The notes beneath the pieces are model-generated. The model had not been told where the DNA came from and did not search any database. It saw only the letters and a list, made by a program, of their open reading frames with translations. DNA of 19,205 nucleotides from an uncultured Eubacteriales bacterium (GTDB taxonomy: Bacteria; Bacillota; Clostridia; Lachnospirales; CAG-274): assembly GCA_902497185.1 (NCBI GenBank), contig CABVEG010000007.1, positions 1 through 19,205 of the forward strand. Direction: 5' to 3'. Below are positions 8,641 to 15,302 of the stretch, in pieces; the first letter of the stretch is position 1; every line of letters begins with the position of its first letter. Made by a program: the position numbers and the translations under genes.

Positions 8641-9606
8641 TTAATTATTTGTTTCCTTGTGTGGGCAGGAAACTATATTTATAAGTTTTTTGCCTGAAAT
8701 ATATAAACAAAGATTTTTGTATGCTATATCTATAATTTTCTCCAGGGTGGCATGGAGGTTATAGTGTCCGGAAATATGGGGAGTAATAACGGCATTAGGT
8801 ATACTCCAAAGAGGATGTTCCGGAGGCAAAGGTTCCGGATCTGTAACATCAAGCCCCACACCCTCAAAATGTCCTGCTTTAAGGAGTTTGTACAGGGCAT
8901 TAGTATCTACTGTATTGCCTCTTCCCACATTTAAAAAGACGGAGCCTTTTTTTGTAAGAGATAAAACTTCCTCTGAGAAAAATTTATAAGTTTGTGGAGT
9001 TGAGGGAAGAGATACTGACACAATATCTGCTTTTGGAAGGAGTTCTTTTATACTGTCCATAGTGTAAAGTTCGTCTACATAATCAGGTTTATTTGATATA
9101 TCTCTTTTAATACCAATTACATAAGCACCTAATGCTTTAATGCGCTTGGCAAATTCTCCGCCTATATCACCCATTCCCACAATAAGAGCTGTTGAGTTAT
9201 ATATAGAAGTTACACTGCCTTCTGACTTCCATATATGTTTGTTTTGGTTATCTCTGTATAAATACAGCTTTTTTTTGATTTCTAAAAGCATAGCAAGCAG
9301 ATGCTCTGAAATAGCAAGTCCATAAGCTCCCCTAGAATTTGTAAGAATTGCGCTTTTGGGGATAATACTGTCTTTCTGGTATTCGTCTGCTCCTGCGTAG
9401 TTCAGATGAAGCCACTTAAGATTAGGTGAATTTATAACAAATTTAGGAGGCACATTTCCTATAATTATATTTGCTTTTTGAACCTGTTCATATGTTACAT
9501 TTGTGGGTGATATGTATTCAAAAATGCAATTTTGTGCTGCATTTTCAAATCTGATTTTATTACTGTTGTCAAGAGGAATTGTTACTAAAATATGCAAAGT
9601 TTCCAT
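8641..9606 (-). CDS. D-isomer-specific 2-hydroxyacid dehydrogenase (copy 1)
   Basis: A 321-residue NAD(P)-dependent oxidoreductase of the D-2-hydroxyacid dehydrogenase family, interconverting a 2-oxoacid and its D-2-hydroxyacid in the cytoplasm. The Rossmann dinucleotide loop is at 144-149 (GMGDIG). The catalytic set is complete: Arg229 in NVGRG, Glu258 in DPEP, and His277 in TPHISG. After the second Rossmann strand the sequence is GIKRD, with Arg168 where NAD-specific enzymes usually have an acidic residue; this hints at NADP(H), by inference. The start is supported by AAGGAG (complement of 9615-9620) 8 bases before the ATG. It is transcribed away from the IclR gene from its own promoter (9664-9692). 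A second family member, clearly diverged, heads the cluster on the other side of the regulator. The natural substrate cannot be named from sequence; hydroxypyruvate/glyoxylate reductase-like is one option. Confidence 0.88.
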   Translation of the reverse strand: METLHILVTIPLDNSNKIRFENAAQNCIFEYISPTNVTYEQVQKANIIIGNVPPKFVINSPNLKWLHLNYAGADEYQKDSIIPKSAILTNSRGAYGLAISEHLLAMLLEIKKKLYLYRDNQNKHIWKSEGSVTSIYNSTALIVGMGDIGGEFAKRIKALGAYVIGIKRDISNKPDYVDELYTMDSIKELLPKADIVSVSLPSTPQTYKFFSEEVLSLTKKGSVFLNVGRGNTVDTNALYKLLKAGHFEGVGLDVTDPEPLPPEHPLWSIPNAVITPHISGHYNLHATLEKIIDIAYKNLCLYISGKKLINIVSCPHKETNN

Positions 9607-9641
9607 ATTGATTGCTCCTTTTTAATTATATTAATATAAAA

Positions 9642-9658
9642 GGATTTTGTAAATGTTA
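9642..9658. repeat. 17-base direct repeat, copy A
   Basis: The 17-mer GGATTTTGTAAATGTTA is found here and again, base for base, at 10748-10764. Here it covers about +1 to +16 of the predicted minus-strand transcript of dehydrogenase copy 1. The sites stand in front of the two dehydrogenase genes, which suggests a shared regulatory element, possibly a repressor site. It contains the short interrupted palindrome ATTT-TGT-AAAT. Confidence 0.55.
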
Positions 9659-9663
9659 AATAC

Positions 9664-9692
9664 ATTTTAATAACAATGTTGAAATTTGTCAA
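9664..9692 (-). promoter_or_regulatory. Sigma-A promoter of dehydrogenase copy 1
   Basis: On the minus strand, TTGACA (complement of 9687-9692) is separated by exactly 17 bases from TAAAAT (complement of 9664-9669). The start of transcription would be near 9657, giving a 5' leader of about 50 bases before the ATG at 9606. The -35 box is consensus. Confidence 0.75.
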
Positions 9693-9701
9693 TATATATT
9701 G
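9690..9701. promoter_or_regulatory. Palindrome between the divergent promoters
   Basis: CAATATATATTG is a perfect 12-base palindrome overlapping the -35 box of the minus-strand promoter and lying 13 bases upstream of the IclR gene's -35. Its position would allow one regulator to act on both promoters. AT-rich palindromes arise easily by chance, so this is only a candidate operator. Confidence 0.35.
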
Positions 9702-9714
9702 TAATATTTTTTAA

Positions 9715-9742
9715 TTGCCATAATAAAAAAATGTGATATAAT
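9715..9742 (+). promoter_or_regulatory. Sigma-A promoter with extended -10 for the IclR gene
   Basis: TTGCCA (9715-9720) and a consensus TATAAT (9737-9742) are 16 bases apart. TG at 9734-9735 gives an extended -10 (TGATATAAT). Transcription would begin near 9749, about 35 bases before the TTG start codon. Confidence 0.75.
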
Positions 9743-9751
9743 ATTAATATA

Positions 9752-9766
9752 TAAAATCGAATTTTA
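9752..9766. promoter_or_regulatory. Candidate operator TAAAATCGAATTTTA at the IclR start site
   Basis: This is a 15-base inverted repeat, arms TAAAAT and ATTTTA around CGA, lying just after the predicted transcription start of the IclR gene. A closely related palindrome sits at the same place relative to the promoter at 10576. The placement fits autorepression by the IclR protein, as is common in that family; the link to IclR is inferred. Confidence 0.5.
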
Positions 9767-9783
9767 AATAATGAGGTGGTTAC

Positions 9784-10557
9784 TTGGACAAAAAGACGCA
9801 GCAAAATCAATCGGTTGAAAAAGCAATGTCAATAATTGAATATATGGCTAAATGTGGAAAACCTATGAAGCTTTTTGAAATGTCAAACGAGTTGGGTATA
9901 AATCAAAGTACTTTGCTTAGATTTTTGTTAACGTTGGAGAATAGTGGATACGTAGCACAGGAATCTGATACATCAAGATATTTTTTGACTATGAAACTAT
10001 GCAAAATAGCAAATATGATAAGCGGAACGGTAAGAATAAGTGATATTGTACTTCCTTATTTGAGAAAAATAGCAGAAACTTTAAATCAGTCTGTTTCCTA
10101 TGCTGTTGAAAAGGAGGGAGTAATAGTATATGTGGAAACTGTAAGGGGACCTCAGGAAATATTAAGTTCCACCAGAAGAGTTGGAAGTATTTCACCTATG
10201 TATTGTACGGACATTGGAAAGCTGATTTTATCGGATAAAAATGAAATAGAAATCGATGAAGTACTGTCCAGACATGGTATGACGGCTTATACAGAAAATA
10301 CATTAACGACCAGACAACAATTGATACAGGAATTAAATGTAATAAAAAGTCAGGGATATGCTATAGATAATGAAGAGTGTGAAAGAGGTGCTAAATCTGT
10401 AGCGGTTCCGGTAAGGGATTATACGGGGAGAATAGTTGCAGGGATTAGTGTAACGGGCTTTGTTTTTAATATTACAACAGATTTTATAATTGAAAATATA
10501 GATTATTTAATAAGAGAGGCTAATGAGATTTCTCTTAAACTTGGATATAAAATTTAA
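9784..10557 (+). CDS. IclR-family transcriptional regulator
   Basis: A 257-residue DNA-binding regulator of the usual IclR length. Residues about 10-72 form the winged helix-turn-helix ('SVEKAMSIIEYM', 'LFEMSNELGINQSTLLRFLLTLENSGYV'). Residues about 85-257 are the effector-binding domain, with 'PMYCTDIGKLIL' (138-149) and 'GYAIDNEECERGAKSVAVPV' (191-210) matching the family's ligand-pocket blocks. The TTG start at 9784 is chosen because the conserved N-terminal helix lies upstream of the first ATG (9826) and GAGGTGG (9773-9779) is well placed. IclR proteins usually control neighbouring catabolic operons in response to a small organic acid or a related metabolite. Here the gene sits between the divergent dehydrogenase and the transporter/amidohydrolase cluster, so it probably regulates both and perhaps itself. 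Activator or repressor cannot be told. Confidence 0.93.
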   Translation: MDKKTQQNQSVEKAMSIIEYMAKCGKPMKLFEMSNELGINQSTLLRFLLTLENSGYVAQESDTSRYFLTMKLCKIANMISGTVRISDIVLPYLRKIAETLNQSVSYAVEKEGVIVYVETVRGPQEILSSTRRVGSISPMYCTDIGKLILSDKNEIEIDEVLSRHGMTAYTENTLTTRQQLIQELNVIKSQGYAIDNEECERGAKSVAVPVRDYTGRIVAGISVTGFVFNITTDFIIENIDYLIREANEISLKLGYKI

Positions 10558-10575
10558 AAAAAGTAAAATTAGGTA

Positions 10576-10604
10576 TTGACAAAACAAAGTTTAAGGAGTA
10601 TACT
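10576..10604 (+). promoter_or_regulatory. Near-consensus sigma-A promoter downstream of the IclR gene
   Basis: TTGACA (10576-10581) and TATACT (10599-10604) are exactly 17 bases apart. Start of transcription would be near 10611. The nearest gene in this direction begins at 10816, but an intrinsic terminator stands at 10632-10664, so without readthrough the product would be an RNA of about 50 bases. It is the best-matching promoter in the window and is wrapped in palindromes. Confidence 0.75.
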
Positions 10605-10613
10605 CTCCTTAAA
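10590..10613. promoter_or_regulatory. Perfect inverted repeat enclosing the -10 box
   Basis: The 9-base arms TTTAAGGAG (10590-10598) and CTCCTTAAA (10605-10613) flank exactly the six bases of the -10 element TATACT. A protein bound here would block RNA polymerase, so it is a strong candidate operator. In a transcript reading through from the IclR gene it would also form a hairpin. Confidence 0.6.
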
Positions 10614-10622
10614 TCGATTTAA
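10609..10622. promoter_or_regulatory. Candidate operator TTAAATCGATTTAA at the start site
   Basis: A perfect 14-base palindrome covering the predicted transcription start of the promoter at 10576. It shares the AAATCGA...TTT core and its position relative to the promoter with the palindrome at 9752-9766. The pair is the best candidate for the binding site of the local IclR regulator. Confidence 0.5.
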
Positions 10623-10631
10623 TGGTAAAGC

Positions 10632-10664
10632 AAAGGAGCTGATAATTCAGCTCCTTTTTGTTTT
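10632..10664 (+). terminator. Intrinsic terminator after the IclR gene
   Basis: A perfect 11-bp stem, AAAGGAGCTGA (10632-10642) and TCAGCTCCTTT (10647-10657), closes a 4-base loop and is followed by TTGTTTT. It ends the IclR transcript about 75 bases beyond its stop. It also lies only about 20 bases downstream of the start site predicted for the promoter at 10576, so it may work as an attenuator for the downstream cluster. Confidence 0.85.
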
Positions 10665-10747
10665 ACTAATTTTTAACTCAATTTAATAAAATTAAATTTC
10701 AATATTTAAAATATAATCTTGTTAAATCAAAATTAAAATAATTAAAT

Positions 10748-10764
10748 GGATTTTGTAAATGTTA
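10748..10764. repeat. 17-base direct repeat, copy B
   Basis: An exact second copy of the 17-mer at 9642-9658. Here it lies directly before a consensus TATAAT (10767-10772), so it would occupy the spacer and part of the -35 region of a promoter for the downstream dehydrogenase. No good -35 box is present at the right distance from that TATAAT, so such a promoter would be weak or activator-dependent. Confidence 0.5.
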
Positions 10765-10815
10765 TTTATAATAAAATTTAAAATTTAATTTCAAAAAATG
10801 AAATGGAGTGATAAA

Positions 10816-11769
10816 ATGAAAATAGTATGCATTGAACCCTTGGGGATTTCTGAGGATAAAGTAAATGAGCTTTCAAAATCTTTAAGAGCAAATGGACATC
10901 AATTTGTTTATTATTCAACAAGAGTGAGTGAAAGTGAAGCTTTAGTTGAAAGAGGTAAAGATGCGGATGTAATTATAATAGCAAATTTACCGTTAAAAGG
11001 TGAGGTCATTGAAAAATGTACAAAGCTTAAAATGATTTCAGTGGCTTTTACAGGCGTTGACCATATTGATATTAATATGTGCAGAGCTAAAAATATTATG
11101 GTTTGTAATGCCGCAGGGTATTCTACAAATGCAGTTACTGAGCTTGCCTTTGGTCTTATTTTTTCAGTATTAAGAAATATTATTCAGTGTGATAAGGCAG
11201 CGAGAAATGAGAAAACAAAAGAGGGGCTTGTAGGTAACGAAATTGCAGGTAAGACATTCGGTATTGTAGGTACAGGTGCCATAGGAAGTATGGTGGCTGA
11301 TGTTGCTTTAGCTTTTGGGTGTAATGTAATTGCTTATAGCAGAAGTATAAAAGCGGAAATTGAGAAAAAGGGTGTAAAATATGTTTCTCTGGAGGAGCTT
11401 ATGAGCAAAAGTGATATTGTTTCTCTCCATTTGCCATGCAATGATAAGACAAGGGGATTAATTTCAGAAGAAAAATTATCACTTATGAAAAAAAGTGCAG
11501 TACTTATCAATACCGCCAGAGGTCCTATAGTTGATAATTCTGCTTTGGCAAGGCTTTTAAATGAAGGATTAATTGCAGGAGCCGGTGTTGATGTATTTGA
11601 AACTGAGCCTCCAATAAGCAGCAGCCATCCTCTTGTAAATGCGAAGAATACGGTTTTGACTCCTCATGTAGCTTTTGCCAGCAGTGAAGCATTAGTTAAG
11701 AGGGCCATTATTACATTTAATAATATTACGGAATGGGAAAATGGAACACCTGTCAATGTAATAAAATGA
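10816..11769 (+). CDS. D-isomer-specific 2-hydroxyacid dehydrogenase (copy 2)
   Basis: A 317-residue NAD(P)-dependent oxidoreductase acting on a 2-oxoacid/D-2-hydroxyacid pair. The ATG at 10816 is preferred over 10798 because GGAG (10805-10808) lies 7 bases upstream of it. The Rossmann loop is GTGAIG (152-157). Catalytic Arg235 (NTARG), Glu264 (FETEPP) and His284 (TPHVA) are all present. YSRS at 174-177 replaces the acidic residue typical of NAD enzymes, which suggests NADP(H) use. It opens the rightward cluster, 13 bases before the next gene, so its product is probably part of the same pathway, for example reducing a 2-oxoacid made from the transported compound. Overall similarity resembles phosphoglycerate dehydrogenase/hydroxypyruvate reductase relatives; it lacks the C-terminal ACT domain of serine-pathway SerA enzymes, so biosynthetic PGDH is less likely. 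Confidence 0.88.
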   Translation: MKIVCIEPLGISEDKVNELSKSLRANGHQFVYYSTRVSESEALVERGKDADVIIIANLPLKGEVIEKCTKLKMISVAFTGVDHIDINMCRAKNIMVCNAAGYSTNAVTELAFGLIFSVLRNIIQCDKAARNEKTKEGLVGNEIAGKTFGIVGTGAIGSMVADVALAFGCNVIAYSRSIKAEIEKKGVKYVSLEELMSKSDIVSLHLPCNDKTRGLISEEKLSLMKKSAVLINTARGPIVDNSALARLLNEGLIAGAGVDVFETEPPISSSHPLVNAKNTVLTPHVAFASSEALVKRAIITFNNITEWENGTPVNVIK

Positions 11770-11782
11770 GAGGACAGAGGCT

Positions 11783-12523
11783 ATGAATAAATTCTTTCAA
11801 TGTAAGACAGAACAAAAAAAAGTAGGTATGCTTACCCCCTCTTCCAATACTGTTGTTGAGCCTGTATGCTCAGCTATGGTATCAGGTCTTGAGGATATTG
11901 TAACAATGCATTATTCAAGGTTTAGAGTTACAAAAATATCGTTGGAGTCAGATTCATTAAATCAGTTCAATATAGAGCCTATGCTTGATGCAGCTAAAAT
12001 GCTTGCAGATGCAGATGTTGATATTATTTCATGGAATGGTACCTCCGGAGGCTGGAAGGGTCTGGACTCGGACAAAAGACTTTGTGAGATAATTGAGGAA
12101 GAAACAGGCATACCTGCAACTACATCCATGCAGGCACAGATTAAAACAATGCATGAAAAAAATGTAAGTAAAATCAATATGGTTACACCATATACAGATG
12201 ATATTAATGAACTGATTATTAAGGAATATAAAAAAAATGACATTGAAGTTATTAACAGCATCGGTTTACATTGCAGCATAAACAGGTCATTCAGCTGTAT
12301 TCCTTTAGAGAAAATATTAAGTTCATGCAAGGCTGTATATAGTGACAAAGCTCAGGGATTAAGTGTTATATGTACCAACTTTCCTGCCATGAAAATGGTT
12401 AGGGAAATAGAAGAGCTTGGACTGCCTCTTTTTGATACAATAAATACTTTAGTATACCAAAACATTAAACAGCTTGGTATAAGTACAGATTTATTAAGTA
12501 ACTGGGGAAAGATTTTCAAATAA
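11783..12523 (+). CDS. Maleate isomerase/arylmalonate decarboxylase-fold enzyme with a single cysteine
   Basis: A 246-residue member of the Asp/Glu racemase superfamily, in the branch with maleate cis-trans isomerase and arylmalonate decarboxylase (AMDase). The N-terminal 'GMLTPSSNTVVEP' (15-27) and 'PYTDDINE' (136-143) blocks are typical. Racemases and maleate isomerase use two catalytic cysteines. Here the first site reads WNGTSGG with Gly86, while the second is kept as Cys197 in VICTNFP. Bordetella AMDase has the same arrangement: glycine at the first site (MGTSLSF) and one cysteine (Cys188). This points to cofactor-free decarboxylation or another one-cysteine reaction rather than racemisation. 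Its place beside a hydantoinase/carbamoylase cluster might otherwise suggest hydantoin racemase, which normally needs two cysteines. It is translated 13 bases after the dehydrogenase. Family is firm; the reaction is not. Confidence 0.8.
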   Translation: MNKFFQCKTEQKKVGMLTPSSNTVVEPVCSAMVSGLEDIVTMHYSRFRVTKISLESDSLNQFNIEPMLDAAKMLADADVDIISWNGTSGGWKGLDSDKRLCEIIEEETGIPATTSMQAQIKTMHEKNVSKINMVTPYTDDINELIIKEYKKNDIEVINSIGLHCSINRSFSCIPLEKILSSCKAVYSDKAQGLSVICTNFPAMKMVREIEELGLPLFDTINTLVYQNIKQLGISTDLLSNWGKIFK

Positions 12524-12537
12524 AGAGGTGATAAATT

Positions 12538-13278
12538 ATGATTGAGGTTGAATTACAAAATGTTTCCAAGAGCTACAAGGACAAGGACGGAAAATTCACA
12601 AAGGTTTTGGATAATATAAGTATGCAGATTGAAAAAAATGAATTTGTATGCTTTTTGGGAAAAAGCGGATGCGGAAAGAGTACAATGCTAAATCTTATGG
12701 CAGGATATATAAAGGCTGACCAAGGTAACATTATTATAAATAAAAAGCTAATTTCCGGCCCCTCTCAGGAAAGGGGTGTTGTGTTTCAGGAGCATGCCTT
12801 ATTTCCTTGGTATACAGTACTTGAAAACATTGCCTTTGGTCCAAGAGTAAATCATTTGAGGAATGTTAATAAAATTGCTGAAGAATATTTGAAAATGATT
12901 GACCTTGAGGAATACAGGGACTATTATCCCGGACAGCTTTCAGGAGGAATGAAGCAAAGAGTTGGTATTGCGAGAGCCTTTGCAAACAGACCTGCAATAC
13001 TGCTTATGGATGAACCTTTTTCAGCCCTTGATGCAAAAACAAGGGAAAATATGCAGGAGCAGCTTCTCAATATATGGGAGAAAGCAAAGACTACAGTTGT
13101 TTTTATTACACATAGTATTGATGAGGCAATTACCCTTGCTGACAGAGTTATTGTACTGGGAAACGGCAAAATAATAGATGAGACTGTTGTTGATATGGAA
13201 AGACCAAGACGAAAGGAAAGCTCTGAATTCAATAAATATATGGAACATTTTGAAAAAGTGATAAACGGTGATGAATAA
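12538..13278 (+). CDS. ABC importer ATPase, SsuB/TauB/nitrate type
   Basis: The cytoplasmic ATP-hydrolysing subunit of an importer, 246 residues. Walker A is GKSGCGKST (41-49), the Q-loop is at Gln84 (VVFQEHALFPW), the signature is LSGGMKQR (134-141), Walker B is LLMDEP (155-160) followed by the D-loop SALD, and the H-loop is His192 (THSIDEA). The 'FQEHALFPW.TV.ENI.FG' block is characteristic of the sulfonate/taurine/nitrate/pyrimidine-precursor group. All ATPase motifs are intact. The gene starts after AGAGGTG, 14 bases behind the AMDase-like gene, and is followed 12 bases later by the permease gene. Substrate range is set by the binding protein, and by context is probably a ureide, a hydantoin-like compound or a related amide rather than a sulfonate. 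Confidence 0.93.
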   Translation: MIEVELQNVSKSYKDKDGKFTKVLDNISMQIEKNEFVCFLGKSGCGKSTMLNLMAGYIKADQGNIIINKKLISGPSQERGVVFQEHALFPWYTVLENIAFGPRVNHLRNVNKIAEEYLKMIDLEEYRDYYPGQLSGGMKQRVGIARAFANRPAILLMDEPFSALDAKTRENMQEQLLNIWEKAKTTVVFITHSIDEAITLADRVIVLGNGKIIDETVVDMERPRRKESSEFNKYMEHFEKVINGDE

Positions 13279-13290
13279 GGAAGTGATATA

Positions 13291-14076
13291 ATGCAGAAAA
13301 AATATGCAATCATAAGGGTTATTTCAGTATTGGTAGTATTAATTGTGTGGCAGGCATACAGTACATATAATAAGTCAGCTCATATAATGAATCCGGCATT
13401 CCTTCCTGCACCTACAGATATTCTTCAAACTGCAATAGAGTACTGGAATGAAGGTAAACTTATACCGAATATATGGGTAAGCTTTGTAAGAGTTATGAAG
13501 GGGTTTGCCATAGGAACTATATTAGCTGTAGTCATAGGCTATTTTATGGCAAAAAATCCTGTTATTGAAAATATGGTTGATCCAATTTTCAGTTTGTTGG
13601 GTTCTATTCCTGCCTATGCTTTTATGCCCCTTTTTATAATATGGTTTGGTGTAGGTGAGGATGCAAAAACCATTCTCATTGCATACTCAACCTGTATGCC
13701 TGTATTAACTTATACGATACAGGGAGTTAAGAGTGTGGATCCTTTGCTGATTAGGTCGGCTAAAAGTCTTGGTGCTGACGGCGGACAGGTGTTCAGGAGG
13801 GTTGTTATGAAAACTGCACTGCCATTTATAATAACAGGCATGAAAGTAAGCTTAGCATTGTCATTTGGTGCTCTTATTGTTGCCGAAATGATGGGTGCCG
13901 ATTCAGGTCTGGGCTTTATAATTGTTGATTCAAGAAACTGGTTCAGAGTTTCAGATATGTTTTTATCAATGGTGTTAATAGGTTTGATGTATATAGTTAT
14001 GCAGTCAATATTGACATTTATTGAATCTAAATTCTTCAAGTGGAAAAAGTCAGGACTTGCAGATGCAGTAGAGTAA
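13291..14076 (+). CDS. ABC importer permease, SsuC/TauC type
   Basis: A 261-residue integral membrane protein of the binding-protein-dependent transport family. Hydrophobic segments are seen near residues 5-23, 68-86, 98-119, 127-146, 188-200 and 222-243, the usual six-helix plan. The cytoplasmic coupling (EAA-type) loop lies at about 156-183 ('SAKSLGADGGQVFRR...ALPFIITG'), where the ATPase docks. 'DPIFSLLGSIPAYAFMPLFIIWFG' (97-120) is typical of this family. GGAAGTGA precedes the ATG. A single permease gene implies a homodimer. It is followed by a 97-base gap before the binding protein gene. Confidence 0.93.
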   Translation: MQKKYAIIRVISVLVVLIVWQAYSTYNKSAHIMNPAFLPAPTDILQTAIEYWNEGKLIPNIWVSFVRVMKGFAIGTILAVVIGYFMAKNPVIENMVDPIFSLLGSIPAYAFMPLFIIWFGVGEDAKTILIAYSTCMPVLTYTIQGVKSVDPLLIRSAKSLGADGGQVFRRVVMKTALPFIITGMKVSLALSFGALIVAEMMGADSGLGFIIVDSRNWFRVSDMFLSMVLIGLMYIVMQSILTFIESKFFKWKKSGLADAVE

Positions 14077-14173
14077 TTATTATTAATCAGATATTTCGAC
14101 CATTGGTCTTAATATATTAATCCAAAACAGGTATTATTAATATACCGCTTAATAAGAAAAGGAGTGAAAAATT

Positions 14174-15253
14174 ATGAAGAGAAAAATTGCTTTATGGTTA
14201 GCTGCCGTGTTATCATGTGCAGGTATTTTAAGTGGCTGCGGCCAGACAACAGGTACAGACAGCACCGGGTCAACGGCAGATACTTCAGAAACCGCTGAAA
14301 CTGGTGAGGATTTAATACCGGTTGTAATGTATGGTGTACCTGATCCTCAGATTTCAGCAGCACAGGTAATTGCAGAGGTAAATGGTTATTATGAGGAAGA
14401 GGGACTTGATGTTACCAATAAGGTAGTTGCAAATAGTCCTGAGGTTGGACCTATTTTGGCGAGTAATGAAGCACAGATTGCTTTTACAAGCAGTTATGCG
14501 GCAATGACATGGGTAAATTCCGATGTACCGGTTAAGATTCTCACACCTGTATGTGACATTGGTGGTACTCAAGATACCTGTATAAGAAGTGATATTACAA
14601 TTACTAAGCCCCAGGATTTAGAAGGTTTGAATGTTGGCTGCTGTAAGGGAAGTGAAAGTGAAATTATATTACAGAATATGTGTGATGCTTTAGGTGTAGA
14701 CCATTCATCATTAAACATTATTCCTTTACAGGGTCCTGATATGCTTTCAGCGCTTGAAAAGGGTGATATTGATGTAATGGCTGCATGGGAGCCATGGGTA
14801 ACAAAGGCAGAAACACAGCTTGGTGCAAAGTTCTTAATGAGTGGTACTAAAAGTGAGATTCCCGGCTCTGATCCAAATTCACATTGGTTAAGTGTTTATT
14901 CAACAATGGTTGCTACTGATGACTATATTAAGAATAATCCTGAAACCATTGCAAAGATTATGAGGGCTGTAAAGAAGGCTACAGATTTCATTAACAACAA
15001 CAGAGAAGAAGCTGTAAAGATACTTTCAAAGGAATTTGATATTGAAGAGGCAGACCTTACAAATATTATGAGCAGAAATGACTATACAATGGGCGTAACC
15101 TCAGACTATATGTACTGGGCTGACTGGCTTGCAAAGTATGCTAAGGAAAAGGATGTTATTCAAAAGGATTTAGCTATTGAGGATTTCAACAATTTTGAAA
15201 TTCTTAAGACCGAATTGCCGGAATTATATAATCCGGATGGTACAGCCGAATAA
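14174..15253 (+). CDS. Substrate-binding lipoprotein of the ABC importer (NMT1/SsuA-like)
   Basis: A 359-residue extracellular lipoprotein that captures substrate for the transporter. The signal peptide ends in the lipobox LSGC, with lipidated Cys22, followed by a Thr/Ser/Gly/Glu-rich linker (about 25-46). The mature domain begins 'VVMYGVPDPQISAAQVIAEVNGYYEEEGLDV', the usual opening of NMT1/THI5-like and SsuA-type proteins. 'ILASNEAQIAFTSSYAA' and 'GDIDVMAAWEPW' are conserved blocks, the latter common in aliphatic sulfonate and nitrate binders. Start at 14174 follows AAGGAG. The 97-base gap upstream holds AT-rich palindromes (14109-14120) and a weak hairpin (14130-14146) that could adjust relative expression of this subunit. 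The family binds sulfonates, nitrate, pyrimidine precursors and aromatic acids, so family alone does not fix the substrate; the neighbouring hydantoinase genes suggest a cyclic or open ureide. Confidence 0.9.
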   Translation: MKRKIALWLAAVLSCAGILSGCGQTTGTDSTGSTADTSETAETGEDLIPVVMYGVPDPQISAAQVIAEVNGYYEEEGLDVTNKVVANSPEVGPILASNEAQIAFTSSYAAMTWVNSDVPVKILTPVCDIGGTQDTCIRSDITITKPQDLEGLNVGCCKGSESEIILQNMCDALGVDHSSLNIIPLQGPDMLSALEKGDIDVMAAWEPWVTKAETQLGAKFLMSGTKSEIPGSDPNSHWLSVYSTMVATDDYIKNNPETIAKIMRAVKKATDFINNNREEAVKILSKEFDIEEADLTNIMSRNDYTMGVTSDYMYWADWLAKYAKEKDVIQKDLAIEDFNNFEILKTELPELYNPDGTAE

Positions 15254-15302
15254 AAAATATTATATGATTCTCTAATTAATTCCGAATGAAAAAAGATTTT
15301 AT

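Noticed and set aside
10622..10642. Six-codon reading frame (ATG to TGA) overlapping the terminator stem after the IclR gene, a possible leader peptide
   Set aside because: No ribosome binding site at a usable distance and no run of regulatory codons; overlap with the stem is explained by the terminator.
11783..12523. Calling this gene a hydantoin racemase on the strength of its neighbours
   Set aside because: Racemases of this superfamily use two cysteines and this protein has glycine at the first site; its N-terminal block also fits the maleate isomerase/AMDase branch.
12924..13313. Long minus-strand open frame opposite the ABC ATPase gene
   Set aside because: It lies opposite a complete conserved gene, has no family resemblance or ribosome binding site, and is a shadow of the real coding frame. 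Other antisense frames were rejected for the same reason.
14109..14146. AT-only palindrome and weak 5-bp hairpin between permease and binding-protein genes, with a possible TTAATA/TATTAT promoter
   Set aside because: The stems are too weak for a terminator and both promoter boxes are poor; noted in the binding-protein entry only.
12538..15253. Calling the importer an aliphatic sulfonate system (ssuBCA)
   Set aside because: No sulfonate monooxygenase or other sulfur gene is near; the family also serves nitrate, taurine, aromatic acids and pyrimidine precursors, and the neighbours are amidohydrolases.
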